A DNA stretch of 64,000 nucleotides from Cupriavidus necator (GTDB lineage: Bacteria > Pseudomonadota > Gammaproteobacteria > Burkholderiales > Burkholderiaceae): NCBI GenBank assembly GCA_022041995.1, contig CP074383.1, positions 372,001 to 436,000 on the forward strand, in the 5' to 3' direction. The position numbers and the translations under genes were made by a program. The notes beneath the pieces were generated by a model. That model had not been told where the DNA came from. It saw only the letters and a list, made by a program, of their open reading frames with translations, and searched no databases. Numbering within the stretch: position 1 is the first letter of the stretch; every line of letters starts with the position of its first letter. Of the stretch, positions 34,695 to 43,654 are shown piece by piece.

Positions 34695-35909
34695 ATGCCC
34701 GCTCCCGACCTCGATCTGAGCGACGCCGCGCTGCAGGCCGCTTTGGCCAACGACATTGCCGAGCTGCGCGGCCGCTTTCCCGAGACCCGCGCGCTGTACC
34801 GCGAGGTCTGCGGCCTGCTGTTCTTCCGCTACGGCGTCACGCCCACCGCCAACAAGCTCTATCAGCTGGTGCGCAAGGGCAGCATGGGCACGCCCGCCGA
34901 GGTGCTGCAGGCGTTCTGGCAGGAGCTGCGCGGGCGCACGCGCGTCACCATCGACCACCCCGATCTACCAGAGGCCTTGAAGGACATTGCGGCCGGGGCA
35001 GTGCAGACCATCTGGCAGGCCGCCAACGAGGCCGCCACCGGCGAGCTGGCCACGCTGCGCGCCGAGGCGCGCGCCGCCGCCAGCGCGGCCGAGGCCGAGC
35101 GCGATGCAGCGCGCGCCGAGACCGCGCTCGCACGCGAGGAAGCGGCAGCGATTGCGGCCCAGCTGGCGGAAGCGCGGCAGGCCCACGACACCGTGCAGGC
35201 GGACCTGGCCTCGGAGCGGCAGGCGCACGCTGCCACGCAGGCCCGGCTCGAGGCGGGCCGGACGGAACTGGAGGCGGGCCGACGCCATCTGGACGCCTTG
35301 CGCACCCAATTCTCGACCGAGCTGGGGCGGGCCCGCGAACAGGTCGTTATCGCCCAGGAACGGGCCGAGGCCAGCGAGCGCCGCGCCTTGCGCGAACTGG
35401 ACGCGGAGCGCACCGCGCGCCAGAAGAGCGAGCGTGCCAGCGAGGAGTTGCGCACGGAATTGGCGGCGGCGCGCGCCGAGGCCCGCGACGCGGCGGTGGC
35501 GCAGGCCGAGGCTCGGGCCCGGCTCGAGGCCCAGGCCGCGGCGCTCTCGGAGCGGCTCACCGAGCGACTCGCGGCCGCCGAGGCGGCGCAGCGCCACGCC
35601 GCCGCCGAGCGGGACACGGTGCAGATGGAATTGGCAGCGGCCCAGCGCCGGGCCGAGCGCGCCGAGGCGGAAGCGGTGCTGGCGCGCCAGCTGCTGGCAG
35701 AATTGCGCCTGCCGCGCGAGCGGGAGGGCGCCGGTGGAGGGCGTCGGCGCAAGCCCGCCCGCCCGGCGCCGGCGGCGCAGGATGACCAGGGCGAAGACCA
35801 GGACAAAATTCAGGACCACGAGCAGGACGCACCGGCGCTGCCCGGCGGCCAGGAAGACAACAACGATAGCAGCAACAGTCCCGATAGCAACGATGACCAC
35901 GAAAACTGA
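34695..35909 (+). CDS. kfrA: KfrA-like plasmid DNA-binding coiled-coil protein
   Basis: 404 aa. The N-terminal 90 residues (RALYREVCGLLFFRYGVTPT, ANKLYQLVRKGSMGTP, QAFWQELRGRTRV) match the KfrA_N DNA-binding domain. Residues about 110-345 are an unbroken Ala/Glu/Arg coiled coil, and the tail (350-404) is disordered, first basic (GGGRRRKPARP) then very acidic (Asp/Glu/Asn/Ser). KfrA is a plasmid-borne autorepressor and accessory partition protein, so its presence argues this replicon is or was a plasmid. It overlaps the next gene by 17 bases. Confidence 0.9.
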   Translation: MPAPDLDLSDAALQAALANDIAELRGRFPETRALYREVCGLLFFRYGVTPTANKLYQLVRKGSMGTPAEVLQAFWQELRGRTRVTIDHPDLPEALKDIAAGAVQTIWQAANEAATGELATLRAEARAAASAAEAERDAARAETALAREEAAAIAAQLAEARQAHDTVQADLASERQAHAATQARLEAGRTELEAGRRHLDALRTQFSTELGRAREQVVIAQERAEASERRALRELDAERTARQKSERASEELRTELAAARAEARDAAVAQAEARARLEAQAAALSERLTERLAAAEAAQRHAAAERDTVQMELAAAQRRAERAEAEAVLARQLLAELRLPREREGAGGGRRRKPARPAPAAQDDQGEDQDKIQDHEQDAPALPGGQEDNNDSSNSPDSNDDHEN

Positions 35910-36153
35910 GCGGGCAGCCGCGATCCGCTGGATCCAGGACCAGATGGCCGATTACGACCTGACCATGGAGGAACTGCGGGCGGCGGGGTGCTTTGATCCG
36001 CCGCCCCCACCGCCACCCCCACCAGCGCCACCGCCGGTGGTCTGCTCCCGCAACGCCGCGGGCCAGAGCTGGGACGGAACCGGCGAGATGCCGGACTGGC
36101 TGCGGCGGGCGGTCAATGCGGGGCAGACCGTGGAGTTTTACCGGGTCGGATAA
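35893..36153 (+). CDS. H-NS-like C-terminal-domain protein with polyproline linker
   Basis: 86 aa. The N-terminal helix (ERAAAIRWIQDQMADYDLTM) is followed by a polyproline linker (about 13 Pro) and an H-NS-type DNA-binding domain (SRNAAGQSWDGTGEMPDWLR, ending FYRVG) with the W-x-G-x-G-x-x-P core. The oligomerisation domain is far shorter than in H-NS/MvaT. ATG 35893 lies inside the end of kfrA, so the two are translationally coupled. Possible roles are silencing of AT-rich plasmid DNA or modulation of the host H-NS. Confidence 0.8.
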   Translation: MTTKTERAAAIRWIQDQMADYDLTMEELRAAGCFDPPPPPPPPPAPPPVVCSRNAAGQSWDGTGEMPDWLRRAVNAGQTVEFYRVG

Positions 36154-36426
36154 GAAAATTCGACGATGCAGTTCGCCGGAGAATGTGGCGGAATTTTCGG
36201 ATCCCGAGCCAGTCTCAACTTGCGCATCCAAAGTGGCGTTATAGACGCATTCATCGTTCCATGCGGCGTGCGGCTCCGGCGTGCCAGCTGACAGTCAGGA
36301 GCAATTCAAGAGACCGTCGGCCCATGCAGGGTCGCGTGTGGTCTTATTGCTACATTGCTGTTGTAGAGTAGCCTCAACTCCTTAGTGACCTATCGAATAC
36401 AATTCAGGCATTGCTGAAAGGGTGAC
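36154..36426. other. Intergenic, nothing recognised
   Basis: No protein-like frame or strong hairpin; the last 60 bases are AT-richer and may carry the promoter of the 85-aa gene that follows. Confidence 0.3.
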
Positions 36427-36684
36427 ATGACGTTATCTGCGAAGGACCTTCAACATCTCCGACAGCTGGTGAAGCAGCGCGTTGAATGCTATCCCGATCT
36501 AGAGGGGATGGTTGCAGCCGGCAAGCTTTCGTATCGTGCTGGCTGGTATCAGGCTGACACGAAGGACGCCTATGATGCGATCATCCAATATGCGACCTCC
36601 GTTCGTGTCAGCAAAGACGGAAAGGCCCAGATCAAGGTAGCGAAGCCAAGCAAGAGACTGGCTGGCATCGCTGCGAAGCTTTGA
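36427..36684 (+). CDS. Hypothetical protein, 85 aa
   Basis: MTLSAKDLQHLRQLVKQRVE through LAGIAAKL. It has a believable start (AAAGGGTG before the ATG), good codon use and a mixed helical/strand pattern (VSKDGKAQIKVAKPSKRL). No family recognised. It lies 100 bases upstream of the broken TIGR04255-like gene on the same strand and could belong to the same cargo. Confidence 0.5.
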   Translation: MTLSAKDLQHLRQLVKQRVECYPDLEGMVAAGKLSYRAGWYQADTKDAYDAIIQYATSVRVSKDGKAQIKVAKPSKRLAGIAAKL

Positions 36685-37000
36685 CCCAATTGTGTCCGTT
36701 CGGCAGCGCTCGTCAACGAGCGATTCGGTAGCGTGCCCTGATGGTATGGCAGAATGCAGTATCACACGTGTCACTTTAACTAGCGATGACTGACCCTTCT
36801 TGGGAAGCCGACAACTTAGTCAAGGTCCAGTCGGAGAACACTGATCGATACAAGCGCAACTTGCTGCAGCAAGCTGTGTGCGAGTTTCGATTCCCAACCT
36901 TACTGGAGTTGGGGGGAACCCGCCCAATCCACCCAAGATAAGCCGCCAAATAAAATCGCAATTGGCGCCGAGAACGCTTGACAGGTGACGAGGTTCGAGG

Positions 37001-37050
37001 GGCCGCCGCCCTGCTTGCGCTGGATGTTTAGCGCAAGCAGGGCGGCGGCC
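37001..37050 (+). promoter_or_regulatory. Long hairpin in the IS4 leader
   Basis: GGCCGCCGCCCTGCTTGCGC (37001-37020) and its exact reverse complement (37031-37050) form a 20-bp GC-rich stem with a 10-base loop, ending 36 bases before the transposase ATG. RNA reading in from outside would fold here, which could block transcription or ribosome access and limit transposase made from flanking promoters. Confidence 0.7.
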
Positions 37051-37086
37051 AATAGAGGATCGCTTCTCGATCTTCGCTTGGCTCTC

Positions 37087-38328
37087 ATGCCCCTGTCCGA
37101 TTTGTTCGCTGCACTTGCCCAATATCTGCACACCAAGGTCTTTCACGATCTTGCCCGTCATCCAGAGCATCCGGCCGCCTTCACCCGGCAGCGCAAGCTC
37201 ACCCTGCCGACACTGATCTCCTTCATGCTCGGCAACTTGCGTATGGGCATGCAAGCCGAGCTCGATCAATTCTTCGCCACGCTCGCCCGCCAAAACACCT
37301 TGCGCCGTTGCGTCAGTGAACAAGCCTTCGCCCAGGCTCGCAGCAAGCTCGGCGGCGATGTCTTTGCTCACCTCAATGACTGGCTACTTCAGCACGTCTC
37401 CAACCATTTGCCACGCTGGCATGGCTTTCGGCTGGTCGCCGCGGACGCTTCACACCTGCGTTTCGCCATTCGCCACAGCCATCTGCCTCGAGCCGCCAGC
37501 CGCGATCAACTTGCCTTCGGCCTGTACCTGCCTGGGGCCGAGATCATGCTCGCCGCCTCATTACACAGCGTGTACGAGAACGAACGCCAGATCCTGTTCG
37601 AGCATCTGGACCGCCTGCAATCCGACGACTTGCTCTTGCTCGACCGCGGCTACCCCGCCCGCTGGCTGGTGGCCGTACTCAACCAACGAAACATCCCTTT
37701 CTGCATGCGTGCCGACGGCAGCGGCTTTGCTGCCGTACGGCGCTTCGTGCGCTCTGGCCGTGACGAGGCCATCGTCACGCTCCCCGCTCCAGCCCGCATT
37801 GACGCGCGCGACTACGAGTGTGCGGCTACCCCGCAGACCGTTCGGCTGATCCGGCAGATCTCGCCAGCCGGCAAGGTGCGCGTGCTCATCACCAATCTGC
37901 TCGACATGCACCGCTATCCAGCGGCCACCTTCCGCGACCTTTACCATCAACGCTGGCGCCTCGAGGAGGCGTACAAACGCCTCAAGCACCGCATGGGACT
38001 CGAACATCTGTCCGGCCTCTCGCAGTTGGCTGCCAGGCAGGACTTCGGCGCCAAAATCCTCAGTGATAACCTGCACGCTCTATGCTGCTTCAGCGCCGTG
38101 CAGGAACATGAGATTGACTCGAACTATCGGATCATCCGAACCTACGCCATCACCGCTCTCAAACCTGTCCTGCCAGCGGCGCTACTGGGACTGCGCTGGG
38201 CCAAGGCTGCGCTGAATGAGACCTTGGCCTTGATCGCAACACGTACCCATCGCGTGCGACCGGATCGCGCTAAACCACCTCCGCCTCGCCAGAAACCTCA
38301 TCGACATGCCGCCTATAAGGCTTGCTGA
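37087..38328 (+). CDS. IS4-family transposase
   Basis: 413 aa from ATG 37087 (MPLSDLFAALAQYL). DDE residues are in LVAADASHLRF and LLLLDRGYPARWL, with the IS4 Y-R-E-K signature in YHQRWRLEEAYKRLKHR. A longer frame upstream runs through the leader hairpin and is not used. Intact, unlike the gene it destroyed. Confidence 0.93.
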   Translation: MPLSDLFAALAQYLHTKVFHDLARHPEHPAAFTRQRKLTLPTLISFMLGNLRMGMQAELDQFFATLARQNTLRRCVSEQAFAQARSKLGGDVFAHLNDWLLQHVSNHLPRWHGFRLVAADASHLRFAIRHSHLPRAASRDQLAFGLYLPGAEIMLAASLHSVYENERQILFEHLDRLQSDDLLLLDRGYPARWLVAVLNQRNIPFCMRADGSGFAAVRRFVRSGRDEAIVTLPAPARIDARDYECAATPQTVRLIRQISPAGKVRVLITNLLDMHRYPAATFRDLYHQRWRLEEAYKRLKHRMGLEHLSGLSQLAARQDFGAKILSDNLHALCCFSAVQEHEIDSNYRIIRTYAITALKPVLPAALLGLRWAKAALNETLALIATRTHRVRPDRAKPPPPRQKPHRHAAYKAC

Positions 38329-38624
38329 TGTCCTTATCTTGGGTGGATTGGGAACCCGCCCCCCAGCAGCCTTTGTTGCCGCTCTAAGGAAAGCCTACCC
38401 TCACCTCGATCTTGGAAACGAGGTGACTCTCAATATTGGCGGGGAAAGTGGCTACAACCACACCCACATATTTCGCTCGTCCAAGTTGACCTGGACCATA
38501 TCCCTGAAGCAGAACACCTTCTCGATCGAAACAACTAAGGAACGAGTGAGAAATAACTTCCCGAAGTGGACCTGGCGTGCGCAAAGCGACGCGGGTAAGA
38601 TGTGATGCCTCTGGAGGACAAACG

Positions 38625-38861
38625 ATGCAGGCTGGTTACCGGGCTGAGGTTGAAACGCGGATGAAGCGGCTGTACGCGCGCTTGTCGGAGAAGGACCGAC
38701 GGCGGTATGCGGCTGTGGAGGCGGACAAGCTGGGCCATGGCGGTTTCGAATATATTGCGAAACTGTTTGAAATGGACCCGAAAACAATTAGACAAGGGCT
38801 AAAGGACCTGGAAGAAGAGCTGGATCCGGTTGGAGAGCGGATCCGAAAAAAAGGGGCGTAA
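38625..38861 (+). CDS. ISAzo13-type element ORF1 (copy 2)
   Basis: 78 aa, same as 32157-32393, with the GGAGGA site and the A7 tract at 38846-38852 at the junction with ORF2. Confidence 0.85.
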   Translation: MQAGYRAEVETRMKRLYARLSEKDRRRYAAVEADKLGHGGFEYIAKLFEMDPKTIRQGLKDLEEELDPVGERIRKKGA

Positions 38862-39831
38862 ATCCAGGTTAACGGACCATCCGGAGTGGAACGCGGTATT
38901 TCTAGATGTGGTGCGAGAGCATACGGCGGGTAATCCACAACACGGCATCATCTGGACGGATCTGAAGCCACGCGAAATCGCACAGGCGATGACGCAGCAA
39001 GTAGGCGAACGGGTGAGCGTGCGAACGGTCCGGCAGCTGCTAAAGCGCAACGGTTTTTCCCGGCGGCAATCACAGAAAAAGAAGTCGTTCAAGTCCCACG
39101 CACAACGCGACGTACAATTTCAGCGTATTACGCAACTCAAGGCGGAATATCTCGAAGACGACCAGCCTGTCCTCAGCATCGATACGAAGAAGAAGGAGAT
39201 GCTGGGCAATTTCTATCGCGACGGCAAGCTCTACACGCGCGAGCAGCTTGAAGTCCTCGACCATGATTTTCCGAGCTACAGCGAAGGCAAGGTCATCCCG
39301 CATGGGCTGTACGACATCGGGCTGAACAAGGCACATGTGAACATCGGGGTGAGCCGTGACACGACGCAGTTTGCCTGCGACAGCGTAGCGCACTGGTGGG
39401 AAAAACAGGGTCGCGCCGATTATCCCCAAGCCACACGGTTACTGCTACTGTGCGATGGCGGAGGTAGCAACCCAAGTGATTCGTGGCTTTTCAAAGCGGA
39501 TCTGCAAGATCTGGCAGACCGGCTCGGACTGGAAATCCGGGTGGCCCACTACGCCCCATACTGCTCGAAACATAATCCGATCGAGCACCGCGTGTTTCCA
39601 CACATTACGCGAGCCTGTGCTGGCGTAGTCTTCAGCAGCGTTAGTCTGGTTCGTGAACTGATCGAAAAAGCCTGCACAAAAACCGGACTGAAAGTTACTG
39701 CTGACATTCTTGACGGAGTCTATGAAGCCGGACGGACAGTCACTCGTTGCGTCCGTGCTTCACTGAACATCGAGTACGACTCAACCTTGCCTGCGTGGAA
39801 CTACAGCATCCGCTCACGGAACGCCGCATAG
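38830..39831 (+). CDS. ISAzo13-family transposase (copy 2)
   Basis: 333 aa, same as 32362-33363, with intact DTKKKE, CDGGGSN and SKHNPIEH motifs. Confidence 0.93.
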   Translation: MESGSEKKGRKSRLTDHPEWNAVFLDVVREHTAGNPQHGIIWTDLKPREIAQAMTQQVGERVSVRTVRQLLKRNGFSRRQSQKKKSFKSHAQRDVQFQRITQLKAEYLEDDQPVLSIDTKKKEMLGNFYRDGKLYTREQLEVLDHDFPSYSEGKVIPHGLYDIGLNKAHVNIGVSRDTTQFACDSVAHWWEKQGRADYPQATRLLLLCDGGGSNPSDSWLFKADLQDLADRLGLEIRVAHYAPYCSKHNPIEHRVFPHITRACAGVVFSSVSLVRELIEKACTKTGLKVTADILDGVYEAGRTVTRCVRASLNIEYDSTLPAWNYSIRSRNAA

Positions 39832-40347
39832 CGGGAAGTTATTTCGAGCACGTTCCTAAGTACACCACTTACGAGGAAATGAAGGAGCGCACGCTTCATG
39901 TGGTTGAGGCGGCTTCTCAGGTGATCGATTCTGACTTCTTCACGCGAGTGGGGCTGCGATATATCAATGTAGTAACGAGCGATACGGAGGATCCTGTTGA
40001 TGAGTGGGTGAATCCAGAGTTGACGGCGCCATTGCTCTCCCAACGCTTTCAGGGCGTTCAGGACTACAGTGGCAAGCTTCAGCTGGCGGCAGCAGACGGT
40101 GGTTGTCTTCTGCAGCACGGAATCCGGCTCAAGACACTTCCGCCTACGACCGGTGAAGCTGGGAAGACAGTTCCCAGCTACTATATCGACGTAGACGCGT
40201 ACCGCACGGAGGTACTAATAAAGGATGCATCCGCTGCACTGGACGCAATGCACAAGCAGGCTTTCGAGATGTTTGACTGGGCCATAGGTGACAAGGCCCG
40301 CGAATATCTCTCGGCAGAACGCACTTCTGCGAAGCGATAATTGACCT

Positions 40348-40875
40348 ATGCGCTATTACGACCCCAACGTTCCGTCAGCTGAGTCCTATTCAAACTGGCA
40401 CAACGCATCAGCTTTTCTTACGGATGAAAGGCCGCGCCCGCGCACCTCGCATCGTACAGAGTTCGTGACTTTTTCTCGGCGGAAGCGCGTTGAGGAGCAG
40501 CTCCTATGGGATCCAGATCGCCCGACGGCTCCGACGCATACGACCGAGTTGTATGCGAAATCCGAGCCAAGCAAAACGCAAACGCTGAACGAAGGTGTGC
40601 CGTCCCGGCAGTTCAACGCTGACGATGCGAAGGTTCGTAGCACGAACGTTGAACGTATAGCAAAGGACCGGGTTGTTCTGCTTGCAGCGAAGTACGCTGG
40701 GGCCAGCGCACAAGCGGAAGTCGTGGCACGCCTTGAGATCCTAAACAATCGATTGCTAGAGCAGGCGCCGCGAGTATCGCAAGATCAGGTACGGGCCCTA
40801 GAAGCAGCGGCGAACCATGTTGCGAAGTCAAATGCCCGACGTGAGGAACGGGCGCGTCGCCTAGGCCTAGGTTGA
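40348..40875 (+). CDS. Unknown 175-aa protein in TIGR04255/HNH operon
   Basis: MRYYDPNVPSAESYSNWHNA onward. Charged, with a disordered-looking first half (many Arg, Pro, Thr) and a helical second half (VVARLEILNNRLLEQAPRVS, VRALEAAANHVAKSNARREE). No family recognised. It starts seven bases after the TIGR04255-like stop, and an HNH gene starts one base after its own stop, so the three were one operon. It is the only member still intact. Confidence 0.6.
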   Translation: MRYYDPNVPSAESYSNWHNASAFLTDERPRPRTSHRTEFVTFSRRKRVEEQLLWDPDRPTAPTHTTELYAKSEPSKTQTLNEGVPSRQFNADDAKVRSTNVERIAKDRVVLLAAKYAGASAQAEVVARLEILNNRLLEQAPRVSQDQVRALEAAANHVAKSNARREERARRLGLG

Positions 40876-40876
40876 G

Positions 40877-41003
40877 ATGGGGCTGTTCCAATATCCAAAG
40901 TCGCGACACAACCGCACGCTAGCTCCACGGCAGTTCAAGCGCTACCAGACGTACAAGCGGTATCTGCAAACTGAATTTGCGAGGGTCTGCGTATATTGCC
41001 GTC
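40877..41003 (+). pseudogene. HNH endonuclease, 5' fragment
   Basis: MGLFQYPKSRHNRTLAPRQF, YQTYKRYLQTEFARVCVYCR: the start of a small HNH nuclease with the first CxxC zinc pair. The frame is cut after CVYCR by the IS-B terminus at 41004. I did not find a convincing remainder beyond 50036. The last gene of the TIGR04255-like operon. Confidence 0.65.
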
Positions 41004-41053
41004 AGAGGTGGCACCGTTTGTTCGGATAGGGATCCGGAGTTTTTAAGTGGAAG
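41004..41053 (-). mobile_element. Orphan right end of IS-B copy 2
   Basis: 50 bases matching the right terminus of IS-B (reverse complement of 29669-29718). It ends in GGAAG, the 5-bp word duplicated by insertion of the Tni-like transposon. The rest of this IS-B copy resumes at 48795. Confidence 0.93.
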
Positions 41054-41209
41054 TGTGCGTGAGCACGGGATTCGATGGGCGCACGGGCACGGTAAATGAT
41101 GGGTGGCTGCGGTCTGGTCCATCGCCAATGTTGCAGGTCGTCGGGTGATGCTGATGGACGTGGCGATCAAACGCGGAGGTTCAGATGTGGAGCGACGGCA
41201 TTGATGGAA

Positions 41210-41232
41210 CAAGGGGCCCGACGGGCCCCTTG
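41210..41232 (-). terminator. Terminator of the Tni-like operon
   Basis: CAAGGGGCCC-GAC-GGGCCCCTTG, a perfect 10-bp stem with a 3-base loop, nine bases after the stop of the last transposon gene. Confidence 0.75.
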
Positions 41233-41240
41233 TTGCTGGA

Positions 41241-41456
41241 TCAGAAGTCGTTATCGGCGAGATCGCCAAGGCCATCAGGACGCTCCTGCCGATCTTCGGC
41301 CAGCCACTCGGCCAAAGCCAATTGATAGTGTGCAAGCAGACGGTCGCGCAGATCGTCGAGCAGTTCGATCACAGCCCAGGCCTGCGCGGGCGTCCAGTTG
41401 GCGTCGATGAACAGGGGCAATCCCTGGGTGATGCCGGATGGCTGGTGGAAGGTCAT
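41241..41456 (-). CDS. Small accessory protein of the Tni-like transposon, 71 aa
   Basis: MTFHQPSGITQGLPLFIDAN, then TPAQAWAVIELLDDLRDRLL and an acidic end (DGLGDLADNDF). It lies 53 bases past the ATPase stop and right before the operon terminator. A helical protein of unknown role; its position suggests a helper in transposition or target choice. Confidence 0.65.
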   Translation of the reverse strand: MTFHQPSGITQGLPLFIDANWTPAQAWAVIELLDDLRDRLLAHYQLALAEWLAEDRQERPDGLGDLADNDF

Positions 41457-41935
41457 GCTGATGTCTTGGTCGTATTGATGAACGTGGCGGTGATGGCCAA
41501 CGACGCCACTCACCGCCTGGCACGGCGGCTCTGGGTTGCGCTGTAGATCTCCAGATAGAGCTTCTCGTCGATCTGCGGCAGCTCCCGCTGCGCGGCTTGG
41601 GCCAGAAGCTCGCCGGCCAGATTCATCAGGATGCGGTAATTGCCGGCGGCGTGTTCGCACAGGGTCTGGCGTAATGGTGTGGTCATCAGCGTGGCGTTGC
41701 CAGCGGCGGCCAGCAGGTGGTCCAGGCAAGCCTGCAGCTCGTCGATGCTTGCGCTCTCCAGCGCCAGGCGGCATCGGATGCGGCTGCCCAGCGGGATCAG
41801 GTCCTCGCGGCTGAACTTCTCCGGCAGGCGGGCGTCGCCGGCAAGCACCACGCACAGCAGCAATTGCGAGTCGAAGCGTGCCTGCGCGAGCAGGCGCAGC
41901 TCCGAGAGGGCCGGCACAGCCATCTCCTGGGCTTC

Positions 41936-41967
41936 GTCAATTAACGTTATGCGCAACGTTAATTGAC
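41936..41967. repeat. 32-bp palindrome at the RIT1 edge
   Basis: GTCAATTAACGTT and AACGTTAATTGAC are exact reverse complements around ATGCGC. GTCAAT is also the 6-bp direct repeat flanking RIT1 (41936-41941, 46154-46159). Confidence 0.85.
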
Positions 41968-42057
41968 TAATGTGAAGCACTCCGATATGTGAAGCTACGA
42001 AGCTCGAGTCCAGTGGAGATTGGGATCAGCCGCTTCGCGCTTCACATAACAAAATCC

Positions 42058-43083
42058 TCAAAGACGACGCAGCCATCCGAGGAGATCGGCAGATCCGAGC
42101 ACAAGACGTCCCGGTGCCTGCTCTGCCAGGACATCCGGAAAAACCTGCGTCAACGCTTGTCGCTTGAGGTTGAGGTCGGCCCGCGCGTACACCATGGTAG
42201 TGTTCAGGCTCGCATGCCCGAGCCATTGGCTGATGGTGGCAAAGTCAACGCCAGCCTTCAGAAGCGCGACAGCAGTACTATGCCGCACCGAATGAGGATG
42301 AATGTGCTTGCTGGGCAAGGTGCCAACAGTCGTGGCTGCTCTCGCGACATACTTGCGGAGAAGATATCGGACTCCAAAGCGCGTCAGTTTTGCTCCTCGT
42401 TCATTGCGAAACAGCGTGGCCTGGCTGTCCTGGATATCCGGCAGTGCCTGCGACAGATTGCGCAATAGCGAGGCGGTGTTAGCCCAGATCGGGCAGATTC
42501 TGACTTTTCCGCCCTTGCCCAGCAGCCTCACCTGATACGGTGGTTCCGTCCGGACATCGCATCGGCGCAGATCTAGCACTTCCTGGACGCGTGCGCCGGT
42601 GTTGAACATCAATGCGAATAACGCGTAGTCGCGTTGGCCCGAGCGCGTTGAACGGTCGATCTGGCTCAATAGCGCCTTGACCTCGTTGGCCTCCAGATAC
42701 TCGATCATATGTTGCGTTGCGCCGCGTTTGAACGGAACACCGAGAACGCGTTGTAACTCACCGAAGCGTTCCGGATGCTCACCGGCGAGGAAATGGGCCA
42801 GGCAGTGCAGTGCCGCGAGGCGGGCGTTGCGAGTCGAGATGCCATTACCGCGTTCGCGTTCCAGGAAGTCGAGAAATGCGATCACCTGGTCGGCATTGAA
42901 ATCCGCCATATCCAGGTTCTCCACAGGCCGCCCGGCCTGTTCGGAAGCGAAGCGCAAGAATAGAACAATGGCATCGCGATAGCCGTGTATCGTGTGAAGG
43001 CTCATTCCCCGCAGGTTCGGCAGATACTCCTGGAAGAACCGAAGGAGCGCCTTGCCAAGTGTATTGGGCCGATCGCGCTTCAT
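42058..43083 (-). CDS. RIT1 third tyrosine recombinase (RitC)
   Basis: 341 aa from ATG 43083 (MKRDRPNTLGKALLRFF), overlapping the middle recombinase stop as ATGA. An N-terminal SAM-like core-binding domain (about 1-110) is followed by the catalytic domain with Arg in TGARVQEVLDLR, Lys near LLGKGGKVR, the HxxR box in HPHSVRHSTAVALL, H in WLGHASLNTTM and Tyr in VYARADL. Catalytic set complete. Confidence 0.93.
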   Translation of the reverse strand: MKRDRPNTLGKALLRFFQEYLPNLRGMSLHTIHGYRDAIVLFLRFASEQAGRPVENLDMADFNADQVIAFLDFLERERGNGISTRNARLAALHCLAHFLAGEHPERFGELQRVLGVPFKRGATQHMIEYLEANEVKALLSQIDRSTRSGQRDYALFALMFNTGARVQEVLDLRRCDVRTEPPYQVRLLGKGGKVRICPIWANTASLLRNLSQALPDIQDSQATLFRNERGAKLTRFGVRYLLRKYVARAATTVGTLPSKHIHPHSVRHSTAVALLKAGVDFATISQWLGHASLNTTMVYARADLNLKRQALTQVFPDVLAEQAPGRLVLGSADLLGWLRRL

Positions 43084-43332
43084 GATGTACCTCCATCGAT
43101 CAGACTGCCAAAACCGACTTCGAACTGTTCGCTGGCGGCTTGCGCGAGCGCGGGCGTCCACCGAAGATAGTGGGCAGTTGAAAGGATTGATACGTGGCCC
43201 ATGTACATCGAAAGCTTGGGTAGCTTGACCTGAACGTCCGCGCCGTCTTTATACCAGCGCAGCAAAGCGCCAATGGCGAAGTGAATCGCCCCGGGTTTTG
43301 AGGAGGCTCCAACTCTTGCGAGAATGGAGCCA

Positions 43333-43654
43333 TGAACAAGCAGATCAAGCATTCCCCGAAGTCCAAGATCGGGCTGTTCGCCTGGTGCGAGAGCAACTCG
43401 GCGAGCATCCTTCGCTATGGGCGGCGGTCCAGGCCATCGCCCCAAAGATTGGGTGCTCGGCCCATACATTGTTGAAATGGGTCAAGCGTGACCAGGTGGA
43501 TAGCGGCGAACGCGACGGCGTCACGACGGCAGAGCGAGAGCGCATCAAGGCGCTGGAGCGTGAAGTCAAGGAATTGCGCCGGGCCAATGAGATTTTGAAG
43601 CTGGCCAGTGCGTTTTTCGCCCAGGCGGAGCTCGACCGCCGGCTCAAGTCCTGA
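43333..43654 (+). pseudogene. IS-A OrfA (copy 2), frameshifted
   Basis: The authentic ATG (43333) leads into MNKQIKHSP, then loses frame because ATTCCCCGAAG has four C where copy 1 has five. From VQDRAVRLVRE on the correct frame is open to 43654. An alternative upstream start exists in that frame but gives an abnormal N-terminus. Confidence 0.88.

Larger units (their letters stand above)
36926..38349 (+). mobile_element. IS4-family element with 12-bp target duplication
   Basis: 1424 bp. Perfect terminal repeat AATCCACCCAAGATAAG at both ends. The host sequence GGGAACCCGCCC is present on both sides (36914-36925 and 38350-38361), a duplication length usual for IS4 relatives. Confidence 0.95.
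38539..39856 (+). mobile_element. ISAzo13-type element, copy 2
   Basis: 1318 bp, apparently identical to 32071-33388, inserted in the TIGR04255-like gene with TAA duplicated (38536-38538, 39857-39859). Removing it restores ETT-KYTTYEE. Confidence 0.95.
36786..40340 (+). pseudogene. TIGR04255-like protein gene split by two insertion sequences
   Basis: Three coding parts (36786-36925, 38362-38538, 39860-40340; duplicated target bases removed) join in frame. Part 1 starts MTDPSWEADN and has LLQQAVCEFRFPTLLELGGT. Part 2 has GTRPPAAFVAALRKAYPHL, NIGGESGYNH and LTWTISLKQNTFSIETT. Part 3 begins KYTTYEEMKERTLHVVEAAS, then FTRVGLRYINVV, and ends SAERTSAKR. The rebuilt protein is about 265 aa, the length of the sporadic TIGR04255 family, with its RVGLRYIN-type motif. 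Function unknown. The 12-bp and 3-bp target duplications prove the two insertions hit one intact gene. Confidence 0.78.

Noticed and set aside
34965..35900. Long minus-strand frames opposite kfrA
   Set aside because: Low-complexity shadows produced by the repetitive coiled-coil codons of kfrA.
36985..37086. N-terminal extension of the IS4 transposase at 36985
   Set aside because: It would translate through the 20-bp leader hairpin; the ATG at 37087 matches the usual start of the family.
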